Shown here: in pieces, positions 26,046 through 34,499 of the stretch
How the letters are laid out: every line of letters begins with the position of its first letter
How positions within the stretch are numbered: position 1 is the stretch's first letter
Assembly: GCA_963787645.1 (NCBI GenBank)
Contig: CAWBDS010000003.1
Span: 868,001-932,000, forward strand
Length of the DNA stretch: 64,000 nucleotides
Direction: 5' to 3'
Source: Palsa-504 sp963787645
GTDB taxonomy: Bacteria; Actinomycetota; Actinomycetes; Streptosporangiales; Streptosporangiaceae
Position numbers and translations under genes: made by a program
The notes under the pieces: model-generated
Database searches by the model: none
What the model was told of the DNA's origin: nothing
The model's input: only the letters and a program-made list of their open reading frames with translations

Positions 26046-26189
26046 CGGTGAAGTCACCTAGGGCGCGACACCAGCGCCTTGTGCCGGCGTTGTGGCTGAT
26101 CAGGCCGGCCACCGTGCCGACCAGGATGCCGGCCAGCGCCACGGCGCCGACCGCGTCAGCACGGCGGCGCATGATGGCCCGCGCGGCCA

Positions 26190-26300
26190 GCGTCGACGCG
26201 GTCACCTGTTCGCGCAAGCGCGATCTGAGTGTCGTGGCGCACCTCAGAACTTGGCTCTGACCAGTCATGATCCAAATCAACCCTACATTTTTGACGTGCA
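26190..26300 (-). repeat. Right arm of ~105-bp inverted repeat
   Basis: Inverted copy of 24014-24121, with the exact 57-bp core at 26220-26276. It begins about 145 bp after the sigma-factor stop and ends some 60 bp before the EndoQ-UvrD start. A copy of the flanking 12-bp direct repeat is at 26306-26317. Confidence 0.85.
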
Positions 26301-26359
26301 ACCCCGTGAGATCGGGTTCGGCGGCGAATGACGGTGGCGCGTGGCAGGATCGGACCGAC

Positions 26360-29300
26360 ATGTTCATCGCCGATCTGCACATTCATTCGCGGTTCTCGCG
26401 TGCTTGCAGCAAGGACTGCGATATCGAACACCTGTCCTGGTGGGCGCGGCGCAAGGGCGTGACCGTGGTGGGCACCGGAGACTTCACCCACCCGGCGTGG
26501 GCCGCGGAGCTGAAGGACACGCTGACCGAGGCCGAGCCGGGGCTGTTCCGGATCCGGCCGGACCTCGAGCGGCGGCTGGACCGGGACACCCCGGCCAGCT
26601 GCGCCGGGACCGTGCGTTTCATGCTGAGCGTGGAAATCTCGACCATCTACCGGCGCGACGAGCGGACCCGTAAGGTCCACCACCTGCTGTACGCGCCGAG
26701 CTTCGAGGCCGCGGACCGGATCACCGCGGCGCTGGCCAAGATCGGCAACCTGGCCTCGGACGGGCGGCCCATCCTGGGCCTGGACTCCCGGGACCTGCTG
26801 GAGATCACCCTGGCGGGCGGGCCGGGCTGCTACCTGGTGCCCGCGCACGTGTGGACGCCGTGGTTCGCGGTGCTCGGATCCAAGTCCGGGTTCGACGCGG
26901 TGCGCGATTGCTACGCCGACCTGGCCGGGCACATCTTCGCGGTGGAGACCGGGCTGTCCTCGGACCCGGCCATGAACTGGACCTGCTCCTCGCTGGACGG
27001 CTACCGGCTGGTCAGCAACTCCGACGCGCACTCCCCGCCGATGCTGGGCCGGGAGGCGACGGTGTTCGGCACCGAGCTGGACTATTTCGCGATGGCCGAG
27101 GCGCTGCGCACCGGGCGGGGCCTGGCCGGGACGCTGGAGTTCTTCCCCGAGGAGGGCAAGTACCACCTGGACGGGCACCGCAAGTGCGGGGTCCGGATCG
27201 AGCCCGAGCAGACCACCGCGCTGCAGGACCGGTGCCCGGCCTGCGGCAAGCCGCTGACCGTGGGCGTGCTGCACCGGGTCGCGGAGCTGGCCGACCGCCC
27301 GCTGGGGTTCCGGCCCGACGGGGCGGCCGACTTCACCTGCCTGGTCCAGCTGCCCCAGATCACCGGGGAGATCGTCGGCACCGGGTCCAAGAGCAAGAAG
27401 GTGGCCGCCGAGGTGACCCGGCTGGTCGGCGCGCTGGGCCCGGAGCTGAGCATCTTGCGCGAGATCCCGCTCGATGACCTGCGCCGGGTGGGCGGCACGC
27501 GGTTCGCCGAGGCCATCGCCCGGCTGCGCCGCGGCGAGGTGATCCGGGACGCCGGCTACGACGGGGAGTACGGCACGATCCGGCTGTTCGGCGCGGACGA
27601 GGTGGACGGCTCGGCCCTGTTCGCGATGACCGACCTGGCCGCGTCGGCTCCGGCCGACAAGAATTCTGCCGAACGGACCGGGGTACCCGCGGTCGTCCCC
27701 AGGCCTCGCGCTCGCCGGGGTGACGCGCCGCCGATCCCTGCCGATCAGCCCCCTGCCGCTCAGGACGCCGCCGCTCAGCCCGGCACCGGGTGGGTGCTGG
27801 ACGGGCTCGACCCGGAGCAGCGGGCCGCCGCGAGCGCCGACGGGCCGCTGCTGATCATCGCCGGGCCGGGAACCGGCAAGACCCGGACCCTGACCCACCG
27901 GATCGCCTACCAGGTCACCGAGCTGGGACGGGCCGCGGGGCAGTTCCTGGCCATCACGTTCACCCGGCGGGCCGCGCAGGAGATGCGGGACCGGCTGGCG
28001 GGCCTGGGCGTGGGCACCGGCACCGGTGACGAGATCAGCGTGACCACGTTCCACGGCCTGGGGCTGCGGATCCTGCGCGAGCACGCCGCGGCGGCCGGGC
28101 TGCCGCCGGAGTTCACGGTGGCCGGCGAGGCCGCGGTGGACCAGGTGGCGGCCGAGCTGGGCGGGTCGGAGCGGGCGGGCGGCAAGCTGCTGGCCGACCC
28201 GGCCGGCCGGCTCGCGGTGCGGGCCGAGCTGATCGCCCGCGGGCTGGTGGACTTCGACGGGCTGACCGAGCTGACCGTGGCGCTGCTGCACGGGCACCCG
28301 GAGATCGTGGCCTCGCTGCGGGCCCGGTGGCCGTTCGTCAGTGTCGATGAATATCAGGACATCGACCCCGTGCAGTACCAGCTGGTCCGCGCGCTGGCCG
28401 GGGACGGCGCCGGGCTGACCGCGATCGGCGACCCGGACCAGGCCATCTACGGGTTCCGCGGCGCCGACGTGGGCATCTTCGGCCGGTTCGCGGCGGACTT
28501 CCCGGGGGCCGCCACGGTGGAGCTGACCCGGAACTACCGGTCGAGCCCGGCCATCGTGGCGGCCGCCATGCAGGCCATCGCGCCGGCCACCCTGGTGCCC
28601 AGCCGGGCCGGCGCGGCGGTCCGGAGCGCGCCGCCGGATCCGGGCGACGTGAGCCTGTACGAGGCGGCGGACGAGCACGCCGAGGCGGCCTGGATCGCGG
28701 CCGCCATCGACCAGCTGCTGGGCGGGGCGTCGTTCCACAGCCTGGACAGCGGGCGGGCCGACGGGCACGGGCACGGCAAGCTCGGGCTGTCCGACATCGC
28801 CGTGCTGTACCGGACCGACGCGCAGGCCGTGGCGCTCGGCCAGGCGCTGACCCGGGCCGGGCTGCCGTACCAGAAGCGCTCGCACGACCTGCTGGCCCGG
28901 CGGCCCGCGGTGGCCGACCTGGTCCGCGAGATGGCGCTGCGGACCGCCGCCGGGAACGTGCCCGGGCAGCTGAGCGCGGCCGTGCGGGCGCTGGCCGCCG
29001 CCCGCAGTGGAGGGGGCAGGGGAGGTGGGTGGGGGGACGCGACGGTGGTGGACGTGCGGGCGGCGGGCGAGGTGCTGGCTCCGCTGGCCCGCCGGTGCGG
29101 GGACGACACGGAACGGTTCCGCACCGAGATCTCGCTGGGCGCGGAGGCCGACGCGCTGGACCCGCGGGCCGAGGCGGTCACGTTGCTGACCTTGCACGCG
29201 GCCAAGGGCCTGGAGTTCGACGTGGTGTTCCTGGCCGGCTGTGAGCGCGGCCTGCTGCCGCTGCGCTGGCCGGGCTCCGGGCCGGCCACCCCGGCCGAGA

Positions 29301-29509
29301 CGGCCGAGGAACGCCGGCTGCTGTTCGTCGGGATGACCCGGGCCCGCGGCCGCCTGATGCTCAGCTGCGCGGCCCGGCGAGCCCGGCCCGGGAGCGAGGA
29401 GGCGGCGGGCCGCTCGCCGTTCCTGGCCTCGGTCAGTGCTGACCTCCTCGGGCCGGTCGCACCGCACCGGACGCGGCGCAGCGGTGACCGTCAGCTGCGC
29501 CTGCTCTGA
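26360..29509 (+). CDS. Endonuclease Q-like PHP nuclease fused to UvrD-type DNA helicase
   Basis: 1049 residues from ATG 26360. Residues 1-~430 resemble endonuclease Q, a PHP-fold enzyme that nicks 5' of deaminated bases (uracil, hypoxanthine). Metal-binding motifs are DLHIHSRFSRA, GTGDFTHP, SVEIST, PAHVWTPW and NSDAHSP (~220), plus a Cys cluster (HRKCG ~275 and RCPACG 291-296) likely binding zinc. After a proline-rich linker (~440-475) comes an SF1 helicase: GPGTGKTRTLTHR (~502), DEYQDIDPVQ, GDPDQAIYGFRGAD, NYRSS, TLHAAKGLEFDVV and VGMTRARGRLML. It should find a damaged base, nick and unwind in one chain. It is probably cytosolic DNA repair. Confidence 0.88.
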   Translation: MFIADLHIHSRFSRACSKDCDIEHLSWWARRKGVTVVGTGDFTHPAWAAELKDTLTEAEPGLFRIRPDLERRLDRDTPASCAGTVRFMLSVEISTIYRRDERTRKVHHLLYAPSFEAADRITAALAKIGNLASDGRPILGLDSRDLLEITLAGGPGCYLVPAHVWTPWFAVLGSKSGFDAVRDCYADLAGHIFAVETGLSSDPAMNWTCSSLDGYRLVSNSDAHSPPMLGREATVFGTELDYFAMAEALRTGRGLAGTLEFFPEEGKYHLDGHRKCGVRIEPEQTTALQDRCPACGKPLTVGVLHRVAELADRPLGFRPDGAADFTCLVQLPQITGEIVGTGSKSKKVAAEVTRLVGALGPELSILREIPLDDLRRVGGTRFAEAIARLRRGEVIRDAGYDGEYGTIRLFGADEVDGSALFAMTDLAASAPADKNSAERTGVPAVVPRPRARRGDAPPIPADQPPAAQDAAAQPGTGWVLDGLDPEQRAAASADGPLLIIAGPGTGKTRTLTHRIAYQVTELGRAAGQFLAITFTRRAAQEMRDRLAGLGVGTGTGDEISVTTFHGLGLRILREHAAAAGLPPEFTVAGEAAVDQVAAELGGSERAGGKLLADPAGRLAVRAELIARGLVDFDGLTELTVALLHGHPEIVASLRARWPFVSVDEYQDIDPVQYQLVRALAGDGAGLTAIGDPDQAIYGFRGADVGIFGRFAADFPGAATVELTRNYRSSPAIVAAAMQAIAPATLVPSRAGAAVRSAPPDPGDVSLYEAADEHAEAAWIAAAIDQLLGGASFHSLDSGRADGHGHGKLGLSDIAVLYRTDAQAVALGQALTRAGLPYQKRSHDLLARRPAVADLVREMALRTAAGNVPGQLSAAVRALAAARSGGGRGGGWGDATVVDVRAAGEVLAPLARRCGDDTERFRTEISLGAEADALDPRAEAVTLLTLHAAKGLEFDVVFLAGCERGLLPLRWPGSGPATPAETAEERRLLFVGMTRARGRLMLSCAARRARPGSEEAAGRSPFLASVSADLLGPVAPHRTRRSGDRQLRLL

Positions 29510-29524
29510 ACGCTCGGACCCCAG

Positions 29525-29578
29525 AAATGTCCGGTCTTGAAGGCCACAAGTGTCCGGCCCTCAACCAGAAGTGTCCTG
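29525..29578 (+). repeat. Three short direct repeats in the gap before the hyp operon
   Basis: AAATGTCCGG (29525-29534), AAGTGTCCGG (29548-29557) and AAGTGTCCTG (29569-29578) repeat every 21-23 bp. They could be protein-binding sites for the SIS/hyp operon promoter or a scar of an insertion-sequence end with multiple terminal repeats. Confidence 0.4.
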
Positions 29579-29622
29579 TCGGCTACTAGACGGTCCCCGA
29601 TCGGTGCCCTACGGTGGCTGTC

Positions 29623-30234
29623 ATGGTTACCGACGGCGATGACGCCGTTCGCCTCTTCGAATTGCGCGCTGAACCCGTGCGCGACCTGGCGGGGCAGGCC
29701 GACGCGGTAGCCGCGGCGTGCCACGCGATGGCGGTCCGGTTCCACTCCGGGGGCAAGCTGGTGGTGTTCGGCACCGGGGGGTCCAGCACCGACGCGCAGC
29801 ACGTGGCGGTGGAGTTCGTCCACCCGGTGATCGTGGGCAAGCGCGCGCTGCCCGCCATCTCCCTGACCACCGACGTGGCCACCGTGACCGGGATCGCCGA
29901 ACGCGCCGGGGTGGACGCGATCTTCGCCCACCAGATCCGGTTCCTGGCCGACCCGGCCGACATCGCGCTGGGTATCGACCCCGACGGGCACAGCACCAGC
30001 GTCCTGGCCGGGCTGGAGGCGGCCCGCGAGCTGGGCCTGCTGACCGTGGCCCTGACCGGGGGGGACGGCAGCGAGATCGCGGCCAGCAAGGCGGTCGACC
30101 ACCTGCTGGTGGCGGCCTCGCCCGACCCGCGGGTGGTCAAGGAGATGCACGTCACCGCGTATCACGTGCTGTGGGAGCTGGTCCACGTGTTCTTCGAGCA
30201 GCCCGGCGTGCTCGGCCCGGGGGTGATCTCGTGA
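29623..30234 (+). CDS. SIS-domain protein (phosphoheptose isomerase-like)
   Basis: 203 residues from ATG 29623 (GTG 29614 possible). One SIS domain of the GmhA type: KLVVFGTGGSSTDAQHVAVEF, then ALTGGDGSEIAASKAVDHLL and the helical hairpin near the C-terminus. The Ser-Thr-Asp cluster binds a sugar phosphate in true isomerases. It is the first gene of the overlapping hyp operon, and SIS genes of this kind recur beside hydrogenase genes in actinobacteria, where their role is unproven. The stop overlaps the next start (GTGA). Confidence 0.8.
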   Translation: MVTDGDDAVRLFELRAEPVRDLAGQADAVAAACHAMAVRFHSGGKLVVFGTGGSSTDAQHVAVEFVHPVIVGKRALPAISLTTDVATVTGIAERAGVDAIFAHQIRFLADPADIALGIDPDGHSTSVLAGLEAARELGLLTVALTGGDGSEIAASKAVDHLLVAASPDPRVVKEMHVTAYHVLWELVHVFFEQPGVLGPGVIS

Positions 30235-30473
30235 GCGAGCTGCCCGAGTGCATCGGTGAGGTGTGCATCACCTGCTCCGACACGGCCGTGCCGGTCACGG
30301 TGATCCAGCTGCTCGAGGACGAGATGGCCCTGGTGGACACCGGGGCCGGCCAGGAGACGGTCAGCGTGGCGCTGGTCAGCGCAGGGGTGGGCGACACCAT
30401 CCTGGTGCACGCCCGCGAAGCTATCGCTGTTGTGGCCAGAGAAGATGCCCACCCAGAAGAAGCACAGCCATGA
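30231..30473 (+). CDS. HypC/HupF-like hydrogenase maturation protein, variant
   Basis: 80 residues from GTG 30231, overlapping the SIS stop. The beta-barrel pattern of HypC is visible: CIGEVCITCSDTAVPVTVIQL, EMALVDTGAGQETVSVALV, GDTILVHAREAIAVV. Classical HypC begins Met-Cys and uses that Cys to hold the Fe(CN)2CO unit. Here the first Cys is residue 7, followed by a CITC pair, so the usual N-terminal Cys is missing. It is probably a specialised second HypC; a canonical one lies 640 bp downstream. Confidence 0.72.
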   Translation: MSELPECIGEVCITCSDTAVPVTVIQLLEDEMALVDTGAGQETVSVALVSAGVGDTILVHAREAIAVVAREDAHPEEAQP

Positions 30474-31132
30474 GTGAGCTGGAGAGCCTGTATCCGTTCC
30501 TGTACGCGGGGACTCCGGACCTGACCGCGGTGATGGACCAGGTGCGCGCGTCGACGGTGGCCAAGGCGCAGGAGGTGCTGGAGCTGCGCCGCACCGTCGT
30601 CGAGCGGGACGGGGGCCGGATCGCCGAGTGCGCCCGCGAGGCCGCGGCCCGGTTCGGCGCGGGCGGGCGGCTGTTCGCGTTCGGCAACGGCGGCAGCGCC
30701 ACCGACGCCCAGCAGCTGGCCACCTTGTTCCTGAACCCGGGCGGGGACTTCCCCCCGCTGCCCGCGTTCGGGCTGGCCAACGACACCTCGGTGGTCACCG
30801 CGCTGTGCAACGACATCGGGGTCGAGGTGGTGTTCGCGCGCCAGCTGGCCGCGTTCGGCGGCCGTAACGACATCGCGGTCGGGCTGTCCACCAGCGGCAG
30901 CTCCGGCAACCTGCTGCGCGCGTTCGACGAGGCGAGCCGGCGCGGCATGCTCACCGTCGGGCTGGCCGGCTACGACGGCGGCAAGATGGCCGAGCTGGAC
31001 AGCATCGACTACCTGTTCGTGGCGCCGTCCGCCTCCGTGCACCGGATCCAGGAGGCGCAGACCACGATCTACCAGGTGCTATGGGAGCTGACCACAAAGG
31101 AGATGGCACATGTGCCTCGGCATACCCGGTGA
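30470..31132 (+). CDS. SIS-domain protein, second copy
   Basis: 220 residues; ATG 30470 overlaps the preceding stop (ATGA). A SIS domain follows a 45-residue helical N-terminus: GRLFAFGNGGSATDAQQLAT, GLSTSGSSGNLLRAFDEA and a C-terminal YQVLWEL helix shared with the first SIS protein. The full GNGGSAxDAQ and STSGSSxN motifs of sedoheptulose-7-phosphate isomerase are intact. The pair may form a heteromer. It overlaps hypC by 23 nt. A link to Fe-ligand or cofactor assembly of the hydrogenase is inferred from context only. Confidence 0.8.
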   Translation: MSELESLYPFLYAGTPDLTAVMDQVRASTVAKAQEVLELRRTVVERDGGRIAECAREAAARFGAGGRLFAFGNGGSATDAQQLATLFLNPGGDFPPLPAFGLANDTSVVTALCNDIGVEVVFARQLAAFGGRNDIAVGLSTSGSSGNLLRAFDEASRRGMLTVGLAGYDGGKMAELDSIDYLFVAPSASVHRIQEAQTTIYQVLWELTTKEMAHVPRHTR

Positions 31133-31382
31133 GGTCATCGAGATCCACCCGGATCAGCCCGACCTGGCCAAGGTGGACGTGAGCGGCGTCCGGCGGCTGA
31201 TCAACATCGGCCTGCTCAGCGACGACCCGCCCAAGCCCGGCGAGTGGGTGCTGATCCACGTCGGCTTCGCGCTGTCGAAGATCGACGAACGCGAGGCCGC
31301 GGCGGCCATGGAGTTCCTGGAGGGCATCGGTCAGGCCTACGAGGACGAGATCGCCGCGCTGAAGGAATCACTGATCGAGTAG
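31110..31382 (+). CDS. hypC: Hydrogenase maturation protein HypC
   Basis: 90 residues beginning MCLGIPGEVIEI, the invariant Met-Cys start of HypC. The beta-barrel core (AKVDVSGVRRLINIGLL, GEWVLIHVGFALSKID) and a C-terminal helix follow. With HypD it carries the Fe atom while CO and cyanide ligands are attached, and it then delivers the iron to the large-subunit precursor. It is translationally coupled to the SIS gene and followed 14 bp later by hypD. Confidence 0.9.
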   Translation: MCLGIPGEVIEIHPDQPDLAKVDVSGVRRLINIGLLSDDPPKPGEWVLIHVGFALSKIDEREAAAAMEFLEGIGQAYEDEIAALKESLIE

Positions 31383-31396
31383 AAGGGGTGGGCACG

Positions 31397-32524
31397 ATGC
31401 GGTTCGTCGACGAATTCCGTGATGCCGACAAGGCCCACGCGCTGGCCGCCAAGATCGCGGCGCTCTGCGAGCCGGGCCGTCAGTACAAGCTGATGGAGGT
31501 GTGCGGCGGCCACACCCACACGATCTACAAGCACGGCCTGGAGGACTACCTGCCCGAGTCGATCACCTTGGTGCACGGCCCGGGCTGTCCGGTGTGCGTG
31601 ATCCCGATGGGCCGGGTCGACGACGCGATCCACCTGGCCTCCCAGCCGGACGTGATCATGACCTCGTTCGGCGACATGATGCGGGTCCCGGGCAGCGGCG
31701 GGTCGTTCTTCGACGCCAACGCCGAGGGCACCAACATCCGCATGGTGTACTCGCCGCTGGACTCGCTGAAGATCGCTAAGCAGAACCCGGACAAGCAGGT
31801 CGTGTTCATGGCCATCGGGTTCGAGACCACCGCGCCGTCCACCGCGATGACCATGCTGCGCGCCGCGGCGGCGGGCCTGGCCAACTTCTCGGTGTTCTGC
31901 AATCACGTCACGATCATCCCGGCCATCAAGGCCATCCTGGACTCGCCCGACCTGCGGCTGGACGGGTTCATCGGCCCCGGGCACGTGTCCACCGTGATCG
32001 GCTGCCGGCCGTATGAGTTCATCGCCCGCGACTACGGCAAGCCGGTGGTGGTGGCCGGGTTTGAGCCGCTGGACATCCTGCAGTCCATCTACATGCTGAT
32101 GGTGCAGCTGTCCGAGGGCCGGTCCGAGATAGAGAACCAGTACTCCCGGGTGGTCCCGTGGGACGGCAACCTGGTCGCGCTGAAGGCCATCGGCCAGACC
32201 ATGGAGCTGCGGCCCTACTTCGAGTGGCGCGGGCTCGGCTTCATCTCCCATTCCGCGCTGCAGGTCAAGGAGCAGTTCGCGGCCATGGACGCGGAGCGGC
32301 TGTTCCAGGTGCCGGGGGTCCGGGTCGCCGACCCCAAGGCCTGCCAGTGCGGCGAGGTACTCAAGGGCGTGCTCAAGCCCTGGGAGTGCAAGGTGTTCGG
32401 CACCGCGTGCACCCCGGAGACGCCGATCGGGACGTGCATGGTATCCCCGGAGGGGGCCTGCGCGGCGTACTACAACTTCGGCCGGATGAACCGCACCCGG
32501 GTGGCCGAGGCGAGCCGGTCATGA
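31397..32524 (+). CDS. hypD: Hydrogenase maturation protein HypD
   Basis: 375 residues from ATG 31397. Conserved HypD motifs are all present: MEVCGGHTHTIYKHG, LVHGPGCPVCVIP, GFETTAP, GPGHVSTVIG, and the C-terminal cysteines of the [4Fe-4S] site (KACQCGEVL, CMVSPEGACAAYYNF). HypD is the scaffold on which the Fe(CN)2CO group is built together with HypC. The length is normal and no residue is missing. The stop overlaps the hypE start by four bases. Confidence 0.95.
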   Translation: MRFVDEFRDADKAHALAAKIAALCEPGRQYKLMEVCGGHTHTIYKHGLEDYLPESITLVHGPGCPVCVIPMGRVDDAIHLASQPDVIMTSFGDMMRVPGSGGSFFDANAEGTNIRMVYSPLDSLKIAKQNPDKQVVFMAIGFETTAPSTAMTMLRAAAAGLANFSVFCNHVTIIPAIKAILDSPDLRLDGFIGPGHVSTVIGCRPYEFIARDYGKPVVVAGFEPLDILQSIYMLMVQLSEGRSEIENQYSRVVPWDGNLVALKAIGQTMELRPYFEWRGLGFISHSALQVKEQFAAMDAERLFQVPGVRVADPKACQCGEVLKGVLKPWECKVFGTACTPETPIGTCMVSPEGACAAYYNFGRMNRTRVAEASRS

Positions 32525-33708
32525 CGGCCGGGACCGACCACGACCACACCCCGGGCCAGCCCAGCTGGATCGACGAGGCGCTGGCCGAGCATGAAGCGCT
32601 CGAGGTGGAGACGGGCGGCCGCCGCCAGCTGCCGCTGGCCGACCGGGAACAGCAGGTGCTGGACCGGATCGACCGGGCCCGGCGCCGGCGGCCCAAGGTC
32701 CGCGAGGAGCGGGTCACGATGTCGCACGGGGCGGGCGGCAAGGCCACCCACACCCTGATCGAGGCGGTGTTCCTGGACGCGTTCCGCAACCCGCTGCTCG
32801 AGCCGCTGGAGGACGCGGCCCAGCTGACCGTGGGCGGCGCCCGGATCGCGCTGACCACCGACTCCTACGTGGTCTCGCCGCTGTTCTTCCCCGGCGGCGA
32901 CATCGGCGACCTGGCCGTCAACGGCACGGTCAACGACCTGTCGGTGTCCGGGGCCACGCCGCTGTACCTGTCCGCCGGGTTCATCCTGGAGGAGGGTTTC
33001 CCGGTCGCCGACCTGCAGCGGATCGTCGAGTCGATGCGCGCGGCGGCGGCTGCCGCCGGGGTGCACGTGGTCACCGGCGACACCAAGGTGGTCCAGAAGG
33101 GCAAGGCCGACGGCTGCTACATCAATACGGCCGGGGTGGGCCTGATCGAGCGGGACGTCAGCCTGGGCGTGGCCCAGGCCCGGCCGGGCGACGCGATCAT
33201 CGTGTCCGGGCCGATCGGCGACCACGGCGTCACGATCATGCTGGCCCGCGGCGAGCTGGACATCGAGGCGGACCTCTGCTCGGACACCGCGCCGCTGAAC
33301 GGGCTGGTCGCCGGGCTGCTGGACGCGGTCCCGGACGTCCGGGCCATGCGCGACGCGACCCGCGGCGGGGTGGCCACCATCCTCAACGAGATCGCCAAGG
33401 CGGCCGACGTCGGCGTGCTGGTCACCGAGGACGAGATCCCGGTCCGGGCCGAGGTGCGCGGCGCCTCGGAGCTGCTGGGCATCGACCCGATGTACGTGGC
33501 CTGCGAGGGCCGGCTGGTCGCGGTGGTGCCGGGCGATTCCGCGGCGGCGGCGGTGGCCGCGCTGCGCGCGCACCCGCTCGGCGAGCAGGCCGCGGTCATC
33601 GGGCGGGTCCGCGCGGAGCAGCCAGGCATCGTCCAGCTCAAGACGGCGTTCGGCGGCACCCGCATCGTCGACCTGCTGGTCGGCGACCCGCTTCCCCGCA
33701 TCTGCTAG
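32521..33708 (+). CDS. hypE: Hydrogenase maturation protein HypE
   Basis: 395 residues from ATG 32521. The first ~55 residues are an extra acidic/arginine-rich extension. The PurM-like core starts at VTMSHGAGGKATHTLIEAVF and includes the ATP site VNGTVNDLSVSGATPLYL. It ends in PRIC, whose Cys carries the thiocarbamate that is dehydrated to thiocyanate, the cyanide source. HypF supplies the carbamoyl group and is encoded at 40878-43124. The stop overlaps the convergent MerR gene stop by three bases. Confidence 0.95.
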   Translation: MTAGTDHDHTPGQPSWIDEALAEHEALEVETGGRRQLPLADREQQVLDRIDRARRRRPKVREERVTMSHGAGGKATHTLIEAVFLDAFRNPLLEPLEDAAQLTVGGARIALTTDSYVVSPLFFPGGDIGDLAVNGTVNDLSVSGATPLYLSAGFILEEGFPVADLQRIVESMRAAAAAAGVHVVTGDTKVVQKGKADGCYINTAGVGLIERDVSLGVAQARPGDAIIVSGPIGDHGVTIMLARGELDIEADLCSDTAPLNGLVAGLLDAVPDVRAMRDATRGGVATILNEIAKAADVGVLVTEDEIPVRAEVRGASELLGIDPMYVACEGRLVAVVPGDSAAAAVAALRAHPLGEQAAVIGRVRAEQPGIVQLKTAFGGTRIVDLLVGDPLPRIC

Positions 33709-34484
33709 CCGGACGGCTCGGCCAGCCGCTCGGGCCGGATCCAGCCGGTCCAGCCGCGCTCGCGCATCAAGTCCAGCAACCGCTCCATACGCGGGACGGA
33801 CTCGACGGCCAGCGCGTCCAGCAGGTCAAACGGCCGGTCGTCGGGCGCCACCTCGCAGAGGGTGAGCTCGCCGGCCGCGCCGGCCTGCTCGAGCAGCCCG
33901 GCCAGGATGTCGGCGACCTCGGCCAGCCGCGGGTCGTCGGCCGCGCCGGTTTCCAGGAGCTCGGATCCGAGCCGGTAGAGCCGGACCAGTTGCGGGTCGT
34001 CGAGCTGCGCGTTTTTCGCGGTCATGACCTCACCGATGGAATCGGGCCAGCGCGCCGCGACCAGGATCCACGCGTCCCGCTCGGCCTCCACCACCCGCCG
34101 CGACGCCCCGATCTGGCGGAGCCGGTCCAGATAGGCGATCACCTCCGGCGGGAGGGCCAGGCTGTCCCCGGCCGCGAGCTGCGCGATCTGCTGGCGGCTG
34201 GTCTCGAGCCGTTCGATCTCCGCACGCAGCTGGCCGTCGATCCCGCGGACCGCCGCGGAGAAGGCCGGCGCGTCGGCCTGGAGCAGCTGGCCGATCGCGG
34301 ACAGCGGCACGCCCGCGTGGGCCAGCGTGCGGATCTTGATCAGGGACACGACCGCCCGCGGGCCGTACCGCCGGTAACCCGAAGCGTCCCGCTCCGGCTC
34401 GGGCAGCAGTCCGATCTGGTGATAGTGCCGCACCGCCCGCACGGTGACGCCGGCGTACGCCGCCAGTTGTCCGATCGTCAGCAT
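33705..34484 (-). CDS. MerR-family transcriptional regulator
   Basis: 259 residues from ATG 34484. The N-terminal MerR helix-turn-helix is complete: LTIGQLAAYAGVTVRAVRHYHQIGLLPEPERDASGYRRYG, then the dimerisation helix (about 80-115). The C-terminal half lacks metal-binding cysteines and is helical, suggesting an organic ligand as for drug-sensing MerR proteins. It is the last gene of a likely operon with an ABC-2 exporter upstream; the palindrome at 36048-36062 before that operon is its probable operator. Confidence 0.85.
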   Translation of the reverse strand: MLTIGQLAAYAGVTVRAVRHYHQIGLLPEPERDASGYRRYGPRAVVSLIKIRTLAHAGVPLSAIGQLLQADAPAFSAAVRGIDGQLRAEIERLETSRQQIAQLAAGDSLALPPEVIAYLDRLRQIGASRRVVEAERDAWILVAARWPDSIGEVMTAKNAQLDDPQLVRLYRLGSELLETGAADDPRLAEVADILAGLLEQAGAAGELTLCEVAPDDRPFDLLDALAVESVPRMERLLDLMRERGWTGWIRPERLAEPSG

Positions 34485-34499
34485 GCTCCGATCCTGCCC

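Noticed and set aside
26042..26260. 72-codon ORF after the ECF41 gene
   Set aside because: It runs into the inverted-repeat arm and shares only that arm's sequence with the left copy; changes between copies are mostly non-silent in this frame.
26156..29467. 1103-codon minus-strand ORF opposite the EndoQ-UvrD gene
   Set aside because: A GC-bias shadow: Gly/Arg/His/Gln-rich with no motifs, while the plus strand has full nuclease and helicase signatures.
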